Notes: generated by a model not told the origin, from the sequence alone. A DNA stretch of 64,000 nucleotides from Jeotgalibacillus malaysiensis (GCA_000818095.1 CP009416.1:2650501-2714500), one strand, 5' to 3'. Numbered from the stretch's first letter, positions 16,518-25,655 are shown. A program made the numbers and translations.

Positions 16518-19500
16518 TTATTTCAGTAATTTTGAGATTTCTTCAGAAGAGATTGCATTTTCTCCACCAATTACATAGTACCCTTTTGCTTTTCCTGCAT
16601 GATGATTAATAACATCTTTTGTTGATTGCTTCATTCTTGTTGGATGTGTCAGAATAAGCGGGTTTTTATTCATAGATGCATAAGATGAACCTGCAAGTGC
16701 ATCCGGATAATTTGAGCCTGTAGAAATAAACTGAGTTGACATATCAAGTTTAGATTCAAAGTGTTTAATAATATTAGCGTTTGTTTCGTATCGATCTGTA
16801 CCGCTTAAACGCTTTTTACCCGGTAACTTTGCAACTGATTTCTCAGTAATAGCATTTTCTCCACCGACAATATAACTGGATGTAAAGCCTTCATTCGAAA
16901 TAAATGATGCTACATTAGCTGGAATTTCCTTATCACGAGTTAATAGAATTGGCATTCCCAGTTGTCCTGCTACTGGTGCAATTGATAATGCATCAGCAAA
17001 ACTTTGGCCAGTCGCTAAAACAAATGATCCCTGCTTATCTAACTTTTTAGCTATATTAATAGATGTTTCGTATCTGTCTTTACCGCTAATACGTTCTACT
17101 TGAGAAATGGCAGGTAATTGCTTGATATCATTGACAACCTGGTTACTGATAACAGATTCTCCGCCTATTAATATAACTTTTGAAACATTTAAACGACTTA
17201 ATTCATTTAAGACGCTTTCACTTAATTGATCAGGTGCAGTCAATAAAAGTGGCGCGTCATACTTATAAGCAAGTGGTGTGGCACTTAACGCATCAGGGTA
17301 GTTCTTCCCAGTAGCGATTACCGCTACTTCAGAAGATACCCAACCGCTCTCAGATAAGGCAACTGACGTATCATAACGTGTATTTCCAGAAACACGAACT
17401 GCAAGAGATTCTTTCTTACCTGTATAAGATACTGCTGCAAAGCCATCAAGTCTGCCCCAACCTGAAACGAAATCATAACCAGATTCAAGCATTTCAGCAG
17501 GGTGAGAACCCCCATTTTCATCTATAGGATCTTCTACGTTATAAACAAGATCTTTAGTTTTCTTAGTTAATATACTTTTGACCTGCTCAGGAGTCAATTC
17601 TTCATTAGCTGATAACAAGTATGCTGCAATTGCAGCTACATGTGGAGTTGCCATTGACGTTCCATTAAAGTAAGTAACGTTCCCATCCGGCACTAAGCTA
17701 GGAATCTGTGTTCCTGGGGCTACGACATCAAGACCTACCCCGTAATTAGAGTAATCAGATACCTGATCATACGAATCCGTGGCTCCTACAGAAATCGTAT
17801 AGTGAGAAGAACCAGGATAAGACAATAGAGCCTCTCCATCATTTCCTGAAGCCGCGACTACAGTCACGCCTTTTTCTTTAGCATATATTAATGCGTCTTC
17901 TATCACTTTACTTGCTTCTGAACTTCCTAAACTCATATTAATAACATGAGCACCATTATCAACGGCATATTTAATTCCTCTTGCCACCTGTTCATTTGTA
18001 CCTCTTCCTTCATCGTTCAATACTTTTACCGGCATAATTTTGACAGATTGATTAATTCCAGCCATAGAATAGCCGTTATTGTTATCAGCGGCAATTACTC
18101 CGGCAACATGAGTGCCGTGACCATGATTATCGATAGCATTCGTATTTTCATCGATCATATTAAACCCTTTGGCAACCAGTACATTTTCACGCAGGTCAGC
18201 TAGCGTATGATCAACGCCGGTATCAAGTACAGCAACAATCTTATCAGGAAGCTGTTTTTGCTTTAGATGTTCAAGCAGGCCTTCATATTGAATATCTGCA
18301 TTAATTTTTCCTGATTCTTCTGCTTTGTTCTTTAAAGACCATTGGTCATCATAATACACGTCACTTGTAAGAGCATAGTACTCTTTTACAGGTTCTACAT
18401 ACTCCACTTCAGGTAGTGCTTCTATCTTCTTCGCCACATCCTGAGCTTTGAACTGACTCTGGTCAGCTAAATCAATAACAAAAGTATCCTCTGTAATTTT
18501 GTGGTCTTTTAAATCAGCGGTTACAGATTCCATATTGAATCCAGTTATTTTATCACTAAAGCTCTTCATAGATTGATCTTCTTTCAGTTTAATGATTAAT
18601 TTGCCACTGATGTCTTCTTTTTCATTTAAGAACCCTGTATCAGTAAGAAGTTCCACAACTGCAAGACCTTCCAGTTCTTCAAAATCAATCGATTGAGTTG
18701 TATTTCTAATGTTTGTGGCTACGTTTTCAGGAACAATTTCTAAAGACATATTATATAGTGTCTGAATCGCTGCCTGATCTCCAGCGCTTAATACATAGTT
18801 ACTTTCCTTTTGATCTTTTGAAATTGAGCTGATTAAAGGCTTTAACTCTTTCACTGCATCTAATATTTTTACACGGTTATCTTTATTTAACAGGACATTT
18901 GCACTGATATAAGGGGCTGCCTGATAATAAACTTTCGTTAGTTCTTTTCCGCTATCTGTTTGAGATAAAAGATTTGAGCGGATAGTTCTTAAATCTTTTA
19001 GAACTTCTTCTCCGTCAATTTCATGTGTCATTGTTACTTCAGCTGGACAATTATAACCACTCCCATCATCAGGAGGTAATACACTACCAGCAGCTGAAAG
19101 TTCATAGGAAATACCATTTTCGTAGTATGAAGAGTCATCATGCGTTTCAACCTTAATATAGTAGGTCCCAATCCAGGCAATAGGAAAATCTATGATTGCC
19201 GGCTCTTCCAAATATGCGTAACTGACATAGCGATCAAAAGTTTGATCCATTAACGCTTTATCCATATCAGAATATACTGAGATATTTACTTCTTCTGTAG
19301 AATTTAAATTAAAAGAAACATGTGAAAAATTATGTATATTTTCTTTTGATGGGGTAAAAGAGTACCAATGGACACTTTCTCCTTCACTAAATTCCGCCAA
19401 TAAAAGCTCATCCATCTGAATCGTTTTTGCATTTTCGATTTCTGAAGCCGCAATTGCTTTTTCAGGTGAAACAGTAGGTATCACAATGGTAAACACGAGC

Positions 19501-19535
19501 AATACCACTAAAAATAGTTGTAAAAACTTTCTCAT
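16518..19535 (-). CDS. Secreted subtilisin-like protease with three CWB2 wall-binding repeats
   Basis: 1005 residues. A signal peptide (1-29, hydrophobic core QLFLVVLLVFTIVIPTV) leads into an N-terminal beta domain ending ...WIGTYYIKVE (about 30-150), resembling bacterial pre-peptidase domains. Next come a module beginning NCPAEV at 162 with YYQAAPYIS at 203-211, and an inhibitor-like propeptide region (about 310-385). The S8 peptidase has Asp438 (VLDTGVDHT), His473 (GHGTHVAG), Asn564 (ASGNDG) and Ser627 (NGTSMATPH), so the triad is complete. Three CWB2 repeats, each with RYxTS/N and FxDALS/YPDALS cores, occupy about 720-1005 and should bind anionic wall polymer. A second protein with the same N-terminal part begins at 63332. 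Confidence 0.93.
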   Translation of the reverse strand: MRKFLQLFLVVLLVFTIVIPTVSPEKAIAASEIENAKTIQMDELLLAEFSEGESVHWYSFTPSKENIHNFSHVSFNLNSTEEVNISVYSDMDKALMDQTFDRYVSYAYLEEPAIIDFPIAWIGTYYIKVETHDDSSYYENGISYELSAAGSVLPPDDGSGYNCPAEVTMTHEIDGEEVLKDLRTIRSNLLSQTDSGKELTKVYYQAAPYISANVLLNKDNRVKILDAVKELKPLISSISKDQKESNYVLSAGDQAAIQTLYNMSLEIVPENVATNIRNTTQSIDFEELEGLAVVELLTDTGFLNEKEDISGKLIIKLKEDQSMKSFSDKITGFNMESVTADLKDHKITEDTFVIDLADQSQFKAQDVAKKIEALPEVEYVEPVKEYYALTSDVYYDDQWSLKNKAEESGKINADIQYEGLLEHLKQKQLPDKIVAVLDTGVDHTLADLRENVLVAKGFNMIDENTNAIDNHGHGTHVAGVIAADNNNGYSMAGINQSVKIMPVKVLNDEGRGTNEQVARGIKYAVDNGAHVINMSLGSSEASKVIEDALIYAKEKGVTVVAASGNDGEALLSYPGSSHYTISVGATDSYDQVSDYSNYGVGLDVVAPGTQIPSLVPDGNVTYFNGTSMATPHVAAIAAYLLSANEELTPEQVKSILTKKTKDLVYNVEDPIDENGGSHPAEMLESGYDFVSGWGRLDGFAAVSYTGKKESLAVRVSGNTRYDTSVALSESGWVSSEVAVIATGKNYPDALSATPLAYKYDAPLLLTAPDQLSESVLNELSRLNVSKVILIGGESVISNQVVNDIKQLPAISQVERISGKDRYETSINIAKKLDKQGSFVLATGQSFADALSIAPVAGQLGMPILLTRDKEIPANVASFISNEGFTSSYIVGGENAITEKSVAKLPGKKRLSGTDRYETNANIIKHFESKLDMSTQFISTGSNYPDALAGSSYASMNKNPLILTHPTRMKQSTKDVINHHAGKAKGYYVIGGENAISSEEISKLLK

Positions 19536-19702
19536 TTTATCATCCCTTTCCTCTTCATAATATTTACATATCTTATTAAATCACATCGCAGTAAAATAGT
19601 ACAATGTTCTTAGTCATTTATTCTCATATTTTTTTGAAGGGACATTCAGTTATATAAAAGTGTTACCATAATAGTGGTTAAAATTAGAGAGGAAGGTTCA
19701 GG

Positions 19703-21673
19703 ATGAAGTTCATCAATAGTTTCTTCAAAACACTCGTACAACAATACGATTACTTAATCTTCGTGTTTATCATATTATTGAAGATTTATTATTTTTCCCA
19801 CCTCACCAATACGGTATTTATTACGTTAACCCCGTTGGAATATCTTAATCAGTTTGCAGGGTGGCTCTTAAACTTAAATGAGGGTGGACAAATTTTTGAA
19901 GGATTGATCTTAATCAGCTTTGGTACAATTCTGTTATCAACATTTTGGATTATTTTCCTTAAAGGAAAATTGAGGCTCATTGCCATCTTAGTTTTAAATA
20001 TTATCTTTTCTTTTATTATTTTGGCAGACGCTGTATATTTCAGGTACTTCGGAGATTTAATTTCAATGACTGTTTTAAGTCAATTGGGACAGGTAGGAGA
20101 TGTAGGTGAAAGTATTACAGCTCTTTTCAGATGGAGTGATTTATTATTTATTATTGATATATTATTAATCATTCCTATTTTTTTCATAGGTTATAAAAAA
20201 GATTCAAAGAGTAAGAATAAGTTTATTCCAAGAGCAGTAATCGGATTAGCTGTTCTTTTTATCGGATTTCAACTCACATTTATTCCATTCAATAAATCTA
20301 TGGAAAATGGTGGAGCTTTTCAATTTAACAAATTGATCTCTAACATGAGAGTATACAATTTCACTGGACTATTAGGTTTTCACGGCGCTGATATTTATCG
20401 TTATGTAAACGACAATTACTTGAATAAAACAACTTATTCAGCAGAAGAAGTGAAAGACATTGATCAATGGCTGACGAATGAAAACAACCTTTTATCGTCT
20501 GAGTATGAAGGTATTGCAGAAGGTAAGAATATTATTATTCTTCAAGTTGAAGCACTGCAGAATTTTGTTATTAATCAGGAGATCAACGGTCAGGTCATTA
20601 CACCTAATCTGAATAAACTTACACAAGAAGAAGTTTACTTTGATAATTTCTACGAACAAACCGCTTTAGGCAGAACTTCTGATGCAGAATTTCTACTCAA
20701 TAATTCCTTGTATCCTACTGCGAGTGGATCTGCATATATGTTATATGCAAAGAATGAATATGAGTCTTTACCTGAAAAATTAAAACAGGAACAATACAAC
20801 AGTACTGTGTATCATGCGTACAACCCAAGCTTTTGGAATCGCTATATCATTTATAATCAGTTTGAGATTGATGAATTTTATAGCAAAGAAGATTTTTCTG
20901 AAGGTGAAGCAATAGGATGGTCGTTAAATGATAAAGATATGCTTTTAGAATCGTTAGAAGATATCAAAAGCCGTGCACAACCAAGCTATTCACACCTTAT
21001 AACACTCACCAGTCATCACCCGTTTGAGATGCCTGAGAAATATGAAACAATGAATCTAGAAGGATATACCGATTATTCAATGCGCTATTTCAGAAACTAT
21101 ATTAATTCAATTCATTATGTGGATGAAGCGGTTGGTCAATTTGTAGATGCCCTAAAGGAGGAAGGTATGTGGGATAATACGCTGCTATTGATCTATGGTG
21201 ATCACAGTTCCGGTCTTACAAAAGACGATCCTGCCTTTAATGCCTTTGCCAATACAGGTGAAGAATACAATTATTTTATTGAGGATAAGCGTATCCCACT
21301 TATTATGCATTTACCAGGTAATGATCAATCGGAAACGATTAATAAAGTAGGAAGTCAGATTGATCTTGCTCCAACAATTGCACATCTTGCCGGAATAGAA
21401 CCAAGCTCGTATTGGCTAGGTAGTAATTTATTGTCAGATGCCAAAAGACAGGCAACTTTCAGAGATGGTTCCTTTATTTCAGATCAACATGCTTTTTTGG
21501 CAGCACCTGATGGTATTTACGATAATGGAAGTTGTTTTGACCGACAAACAGAAAGTGAAGTGCCAGTTGAAGAATGTAGAGAAGAATTCAATACAGGAAT
21601 TCAGGAATTGAGAATCTCTGACAAAATATTGGATGGAAATCTCATACAAAGAATTAAAGCAATGAATAATTAA
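19703..21673 (+). CDS. LTA synthase family membrane sulfatase-fold enzyme
   Basis: 656 residues. Five membrane segments occupy about 18-200, followed by an extracellular sulfatase-fold domain. The domain has metal and catalytic residues in IIILQVEALQNF (Glu283), the nucleophile Thr325 in ALGRTSDAEF, TLTSHHPFEMP, and YGDHSSGL near the end. This matches LtaS-type enzymes, which polymerise glycerol phosphate from phosphatidylglycerol into lipoteichoic acid, or act as LTA primases. B. subtilis has four paralogues, so the role among them cannot be fixed. GAGAGGAAGG lies upstream. The C-terminal Cys-containing tail (DNGSCFDRQTES...VEECR) is typical of LTA synthases. Confidence 0.88.
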   Translation: MKFINSFFKTLVQQYDYLIFVFIILLKIYYFSHLTNTVFITLTPLEYLNQFAGWLLNLNEGGQIFEGLILISFGTILLSTFWIIFLKGKLRLIAILVLNIIFSFIILADAVYFRYFGDLISMTVLSQLGQVGDVGESITALFRWSDLLFIIDILLIIPIFFIGYKKDSKSKNKFIPRAVIGLAVLFIGFQLTFIPFNKSMENGGAFQFNKLISNMRVYNFTGLLGFHGADIYRYVNDNYLNKTTYSAEEVKDIDQWLTNENNLLSSEYEGIAEGKNIIILQVEALQNFVINQEINGQVITPNLNKLTQEEVYFDNFYEQTALGRTSDAEFLLNNSLYPTASGSAYMLYAKNEYESLPEKLKQEQYNSTVYHAYNPSFWNRYIIYNQFEIDEFYSKEDFSEGEAIGWSLNDKDMLLESLEDIKSRAQPSYSHLITLTSHHPFEMPEKYETMNLEGYTDYSMRYFRNYINSIHYVDEAVGQFVDALKEEGMWDNTLLLIYGDHSSGLTKDDPAFNAFANTGEEYNYFIEDKRIPLIMHLPGNDQSETINKVGSQIDLAPTIAHLAGIEPSSYWLGSNLLSDAKRQATFRDGSFISDQHAFLAAPDGIYDNGSCFDRQTESEVPVEECREEFNTGIQELRISDKILDGNLIQRIKAMNN

Positions 21674-21689
21674 ATAAATTTCACACGAC

Positions 21690-21730
21690 ACAGCCTGGTC
21701 AATCAGCCTTTGATTGACCAGGCTGTTAAT
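21690..21730 (+). terminator. Strong terminator after the LTA synthase gene
   Basis: Perfect 16-bp stem, ACAGCCTGGTCAATCA (21690-21705) with TGATTGACCAGGCTGT (21711-21726), 5-nt loop; only a short T-stretch follows. Confidence 0.75.
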
Positions 21731-21763
21731 AATCTTACAGAAAGAACTCGTCAACATTTTCTC

Positions 21764-21793
21764 ATAAAAAAACTCATGATTTCTCATGAGTTT
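21764..21793 (-). terminator. Terminator of the tiny zinc-ribbon gene at 21798
   Basis: Minus strand AAACTCATGA, loop GAAA, TCATGAGTTT, then TTTT: a perfect 10-bp stem with tetraloop, starting 5 nt past the gene's stop. It independently supports the small gene. Confidence 0.85.
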
Positions 21794-21797
21794 CAAG

Positions 21798-21947
21798 TTA
21801 AACAATTTTTTGAAAAGCTCTTCTTTCAGCGTAATCCTTACAAACAGAACAGACATGAAGAGTTTGATTAATTCTATCTTTATATGTAGTCAAATTTTCT
21901 TCCTGCTTTTTGCAAAGAGTGCAACGCTTTTTAAACAGTCTCAACAT
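21798..21947 (-). CDS. Tiny CxxC zinc-ribbon protein, family Z1 (49 aa)
   Basis: A 49-residue protein beginning MLRLFKKRCTLCKKQEENLT and continuing TYKDRINQTLHVCSVCKDYA to ERRAFQKIV. Two CxxC pairs (Cys9/Cys12 and Cys33/Cys36) are spaced for one zinc ion. The AAGGGGG ribosome binding site is about 12 nt upstream and a perfect terminator begins 5 nt downstream. A paralogue of identical length lies at 29929-30078, sharing the RCTLCK/KCTLCK, INQTLxVC and CKxYAERRAxxK segments. The conserved pattern across two loci shows real coding selection. Function unknown; possibly a nucleic-acid-binding or metal-buffer protein. Confidence 0.85.
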   Translation of the reverse strand: MLRLFKKRCTLCKKQEENLTTYKDRINQTLHVCSVCKDYAERRAFQKIV

Positions 21948-22053
21948 TAGACACAAATCCCCCTTAATGTCATTGTGAATAATACTTTATTCATATTTAT
22001 TATAAGCCACTTCTTTTTTTAACACAATATGTTAAAAAATCATATTATTATCT

Positions 22054-22638
22054 TTACTCAATAATCCAATCAGTTTTCCAAAGCCGTTCTACGTTCTTCA
22101 AAGAAAAGTTTTCATCTACAGTTAATTTATAAATGTCTGGTTTCGTTGTCTGCAGACTGAATTCGAAACCATACCGTTCATCAAACCAACTCATAATGCA
22201 GGCGAAGATGTTACCGTGAATGCCAATAGCAATGTTTTTACCTGCATGATCTGTTATAACCTCTTTTAACGCTGCTACCCCACGCTCCATGACCTCATTA
22301 TTGGATTCCCCTTCAGGAAATTTAAAATCATAGTCGTCAAAGACTTTTTTCACTGCTGAAATCGGGTCTTCAAAATGATGATCTCTCGCTGCCAGGTCAC
22401 GTTCACGGAAGCGTTTGTCGATATAGATTTCCTGACCTAACTCTTTTGCCAGACCTTCAAGTGTCTGCCGTGCTCTAACATAAGGACTAGAATAAATCAC
22501 ATCAATCTCCTCATTTTTCAAAACTTCAGTTACCTTCTCAACTGACTTCCATCCCTGTTTTGATAGCCCCCGGGTTTCCTCAAATTCCAGTGAAAATACT
22601 GAATGCGCGTGCCGAACCATATACACCTCAGTGATCAT
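22054..22638 (-). CDS. Histidine phosphatase family protein
   Basis: 194 residues of the phosphoglycerate-mutase-like superfamily. It shows the catalytic RHAHS (His10, the RHG-type motif with Ala for Gly), IYSSPYVRARQT with the second phosphate-binding arginine, FRERDLA and the second histidine in IGIHGNI. It is cytoplasmic with no signal peptide. Probably a small-molecule phosphatase; substrate unknown. GGGGAG lies 7 nt before the ATG. Single gene, oriented against the LTA synthase gene. Confidence 0.85.
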   Translation of the reverse strand: MITEVYMVRHAHSVFSLEFEETRGLSKQGWKSVEKVTEVLKNEEIDVIYSSPYVRARQTLEGLAKELGQEIYIDKRFRERDLAARDHHFEDPISAVKKVFDDYDFKFPEGESNNEVMERGVAALKEVITDHAGKNIAIGIHGNIFACIMSWFDERYGFEFSLQTTKPDIYKLTVDENFSLKNVERLWKTDWIIE

Positions 22639-22720
22639 GTAATCTCTCCCCTATATCTTTGTTATCTGTAGTTTACTATAGTTGGAAGATGCTTACGACT
22701 TTTAGGGATGATATAAAAGT

Positions 22721-22775
22721 GTAGGAGGTATGAGTACCTTGGTTGAGTATTGCCTTTAGATACGCAACCTCCTAC
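22721..22775 (-). terminator. Stem-loop after the formamidase gene
   Basis: Minus strand GTAGGAGGT ... ACCTCCTAC, perfect 9-bp arms with a long loop, then ACTTTTATATC. Likely terminator. Confidence 0.5.
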
Positions 22776-22780
22776 CTGTT

Positions 22781-24082
22781 TCACTTTTTAAAATGGCCTT
22801 TTACCACATCCAGCATCCCCGCCTTCTCCAAATATGCAACCGGTGCTAAAAATGTAATCGTCACCACTCCAGGATGCCGGCCTATTTCGATTGATCCTGT
22901 GATTGTCGTTCGGTTCATAATTTCGGGTACGGTTACGCCAAATAAATCTGCTGCCCGCTGCAGACCGTTATCTGTTGCAAGGTTTAGATTGGAACCTGTA
23001 CCGATAACTGATACTGGCAGTGATTCTTCGAGTTTTTCGATGTTCCACTGCTTAGCAACTGCCTGTGCTGATTTTAACTCAGCTTCTGTGAATGGTTTTG
23101 CTGTGTACGGAAGGTCTTCTTCATTTGGCAAAAGGATCGGTCCTTCAAGGTTTGCATTCTTGATCACGTGAACCTGCAGATGCACAATACCTGAAACGTC
23201 AGCCGTGTGACCCGCAATTTCCCCATCACCCTGCATGGCGTGCATGTCACCGAGATATACACCGCCGCCAGGAACTTTTACCGGACAGATCAGCGTTGAG
23301 CCTGCCCGCACGCGGCTGATATCCATGTGACCATCAGTCCGGTGCTCCTTCAGCTCATCTTCAGTCACCTTATAATCATGAGGCGCTCCGACAAGAAATG
23401 ATCCAAAATCCCCTGCGTTATGAGAATCCGGTATCGGCCGTGATGGTGTTGTGCCAAGCTGACCGAGAAACGGACGCATTCGCGCAACCACGCCGACTAA
23501 ATCATGCGGCGCAAATGTCACAATCGGATTTTGAACAGAAGCGTCCGGTGTCATCATGTAATGGCGTCCGTCACGCGCAATCGTTTCTGCCGATTCTTTT
23601 GACATCGTCACCCCGACATCCCCATGCTCACTAAAGCTGATCGTATAGCCGTTTGTAAATACAAATGGCGTCACATCTGCATGGCAATTCGCACATCTGA
23701 TCGCTTCCTGACCGATCCCCTCAATGACCGTATCAGGATACATCGTGCCACACTCCGGGCATTTGACCGCAACAAACGGATCCCCAAGAAAACGGCCATC
23801 CACCGGTGCATCGTTCCCGGAAGCAGTCGCAAGAGACGTCACGTTGATCGAACGGATCTTAATCACAATCGCATCACCCGGCTCAGCACCCTCAACATAC
23901 ACAGGCTTCGTCACCTCATGACCACCCCGGATACACGGCGTAATCATCGGCCCCCAACAGCCTGGTGCCGTATTCGCAATAATATGACCGCCATCCTTCA
24001 CCGGTCCAAGCATCTCCTTCTCCGGATCCAGCACCCCATCAATAAATGAATTTACAAGCAAAGTCTCAGTCGCCTTATTCAA
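22781..24082 (-). CDS. Acetamidase/formamidase family protein
   Basis: 433 residues of the FmdA/AmdA family that hydrolyses formamide or short-chain amides to ammonia and the acid. Landmarks: GGHIIANTAPGCWGPM near the start, EPGDAIVIKI, VGGG-type KVPGGGVYLGDMHAMQGDGE (the catalytic/metal region) and QVHVIKNANLEGP. A zinc-ribbon insertion CPECG...CANCH lies at about 107-135. Start is TTG with AAGGGGAG 6 nt upstream. Single gene on the minus strand. Which amide is used is unknown. Confidence 0.88.
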   Translation of the reverse strand: MNKATETLLVNSFIDGVLDPEKEMLGPVKDGGHIIANTAPGCWGPMITPCIRGGHEVTKPVYVEGAEPGDAIVIKIRSINVTSLATASGNDAPVDGRFLGDPFVAVKCPECGTMYPDTVIEGIGQEAIRCANCHADVTPFVFTNGYTISFSEHGDVGVTMSKESAETIARDGRHYMMTPDASVQNPIVTFAPHDLVGVVARMRPFLGQLGTTPSRPIPDSHNAGDFGSFLVGAPHDYKVTEDELKEHRTDGHMDISRVRAGSTLICPVKVPGGGVYLGDMHAMQGDGEIAGHTADVSGIVHLQVHVIKNANLEGPILLPNEEDLPYTAKPFTEAELKSAQAVAKQWNIEKLEESLPVSVIGTGSNLNLATDNGLQRAADLFGVTVPEIMNRTTITGSIEIGRHPGVVTITFLAPVAYLEKAGMLDVVKGHFKK

Positions 24083-24197
24083 TGCACTCTCCCCTTTCTG
24101 AAAATTCAGTTTTATTATAACCTAGTTGAGTAAAAATCTCGAATTCAAAGTATTCGATACAATGCGTCCTTATCGCAAGTTAAATCTCTCTTATATA

Positions 24198-24229
24198 AAA
24201 AAACGCCATTATGAATGGCGTTTTTTTGA
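24198..24229. terminator. Bidirectional terminator after the CWB2 gene
   Basis: AAAACGCCATT, loop ATG-like, AATGGCGTTTTTTT: T-runs on both strands. Serves the minus-strand CWB2 gene ending at 24232. Confidence 0.85.
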
Positions 24230-24231
24230 CA

Positions 24232-25203
24232 CTATTTTATTAGTTGATCAATTGCTTGATCAGATACAGAAGATTTCCCTCCTGTGATCATATACATAGC
24301 TACTAAATCTGAATATTTATTAATCATGTCTACGGTTACAGATTTAGGTTTCTCAGGATGTGTAAGAATTACACCATTGAAAGATCCTGCTGCTAACGCC
24401 GATGCGGAAAGTGCATCAGGAAAATCTGTTCCCGTTGCGATAAATGGATAGTCCATATCAAGTATTCCCTGGTCAGCAAATTCAGAGACAATCTCACTAT
24501 TTGTTTCATAACGGTCTGCACCGGAAATTCTCTCATGATTTCCAATCGCTTTAGCTGCTGTATCAGTTATAACTTCTTTTCCACCGATAATATAAGGGAT
24601 TTGAAGGAAATCAGTCTCATTAATATATGATTCCACTACTGAAGGAACTTCATCCTTTTTGGTTAGCAGAATAGGAGCTTCAAGTCGAGCTGCAACAGGA
24701 GCAATTGAGAGAGCATCTGCAAATCCTTGTCCCGATGCTATAACGTAATCGTTATTATAATCCAGAGTTTCAGCAATTTTAACTGATGTTTCATAGCGAT
24801 CATTCCCTGAAATTCTAACAACCTCTATATTCATTTTAGATAAAGTTGACTCTACATTCCCAGAAATAGCTGCTTGTCCTCCAATTAAAAACACTTTTTC
24901 AACTTTTAATCTAAGCAACTCATCTTTAATAGAAGCTGGTAGTGCATTAGTTCTTGTTAAAAGTAATGGTGCATCGTATTGATAAGCTAATGGAGTAGCA
25001 CTTAATGCATCAGGGTATGAACTGCCGGTAGCCAATACTGCATGTTTAGATGTATCCCAACCTTCATAAGACATTAATGCTGATGTTTCATAGCGGTCTT
25101 CACCACCTACTCGATAAACTTTATCCGAGTCTGCTGCATGTACGCTGCTAAGCGTAGTAATTCCTGCAGCTAAAATTAATGAAATTGCAATCGTTCTTTT
25201 CAT
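24232..25203 (-). CDS. Free-standing CWB2 wall-binding protein
   Basis: 323 residues: a signal peptide (MKRTIAISLILAAGITTLSS, cut near HAAD) and then only three CWB2 repeats. Each repeat opens with R(V/I)xGxDRYETS/N, and ATGSSYPDALSATPLA, ASGQGFADALSIAPVA and ATGTDFPDALSASALA mark the three cores. CWB2 triplets bind anionic wall polymers in clostridial S-layer proteins. No effector domain is present, so the protein may be a surface coat or a blocker of anchoring sites. ATG at 25203 has GGAGG 5 nt upstream; the 14 residues before it in the open frame are discarded. It is closely similar to the repeats of the protease at 16518 and to 48756. Confidence 0.9.
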   Translation of the reverse strand: MKRTIAISLILAAGITTLSSVHAADSDKVYRVGGEDRYETSALMSYEGWDTSKHAVLATGSSYPDALSATPLAYQYDAPLLLTRTNALPASIKDELLRLKVEKVFLIGGQAAISGNVESTLSKMNIEVVRISGNDRYETSVKIAETLDYNNDYVIASGQGFADALSIAPVAARLEAPILLTKKDEVPSVVESYINETDFLQIPYIIGGKEVITDTAAKAIGNHERISGADRYETNSEIVSEFADQGILDMDYPFIATGTDFPDALSASALAAGSFNGVILTHPEKPKSVTVDMINKYSDLVAMYMITGGKSSVSDQAIDQLIK

Positions 25204-25401
25204 AAAATCCTCCAAAAGTATATATTTACAGATAAAATTATACATATGTATAGGATTAATAAAAACGGTTAAAAAGACTGATTATTTTTATTGATCATAT
25301 AAGATTTTAACATTGCCTAATTAATCAAAAGATAACGATTAAAGATTACTTTTGAAATTTTGTAAAATATATCTTTTATACTATATATCGTAATTAAAAA
25401 T

Positions 25402-25426
25402 AAACTGTCCGTTTTACGAACAGTTT
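25402..25426 (-). terminator. Terminator of the tiny gene at 25432
   Basis: Minus strand AAACTGTTCG, loop TAAAA, CGGACAGTTT then ATTTTTAATT. Begins 5 nt past the stop codon. Confidence 0.75.
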
Positions 25427-25431
25427 GGAGC

Positions 25432-25533
25432 TTAGTGCTTTTTTTGTTTTCCACAAACTATACATTTACCGTCATAAAGACTATATCTGTGTTTTTTTTT
25501 GAATTTGCAATCCAGCCAGTAACGTAATTTCAT
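25432..25533 (-). CDS. Tiny CxxC protein, family Z2 (33 aa)
   Basis: A 33-residue basic protein: MKLRYWLDCKFKKKHRYSLY then DGKCIVCGKQKKH. Cys9 and the CIVC pair (Cys24/Cys27) with a histidine could bind zinc. GAGAGGTG lies 6-7 nt before the ATG and a terminator starts 5 nt after the stop. A related but interrupted copy occurs at 30126-30242, keeping MKLRYWLDC, KHRYS, YD and CIVC. Conserved ends, ribosome binding site and terminator argue for a real gene. No function known. Confidence 0.8.
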   Translation of the reverse strand: MKLRYWLDCKFKKKHRYSLYDGKCIVCGKQKKH

Positions 25534-25655
25534 AACATCACCTCTCACAGATAAATACCCTTTTTTTAATGCACTTAATCTTACTGTATAAATAAACATA
25601 AAATTCTAAAAAATACATTTTATTTATTTGTCATTTTAATAGCTATATTAAATAT

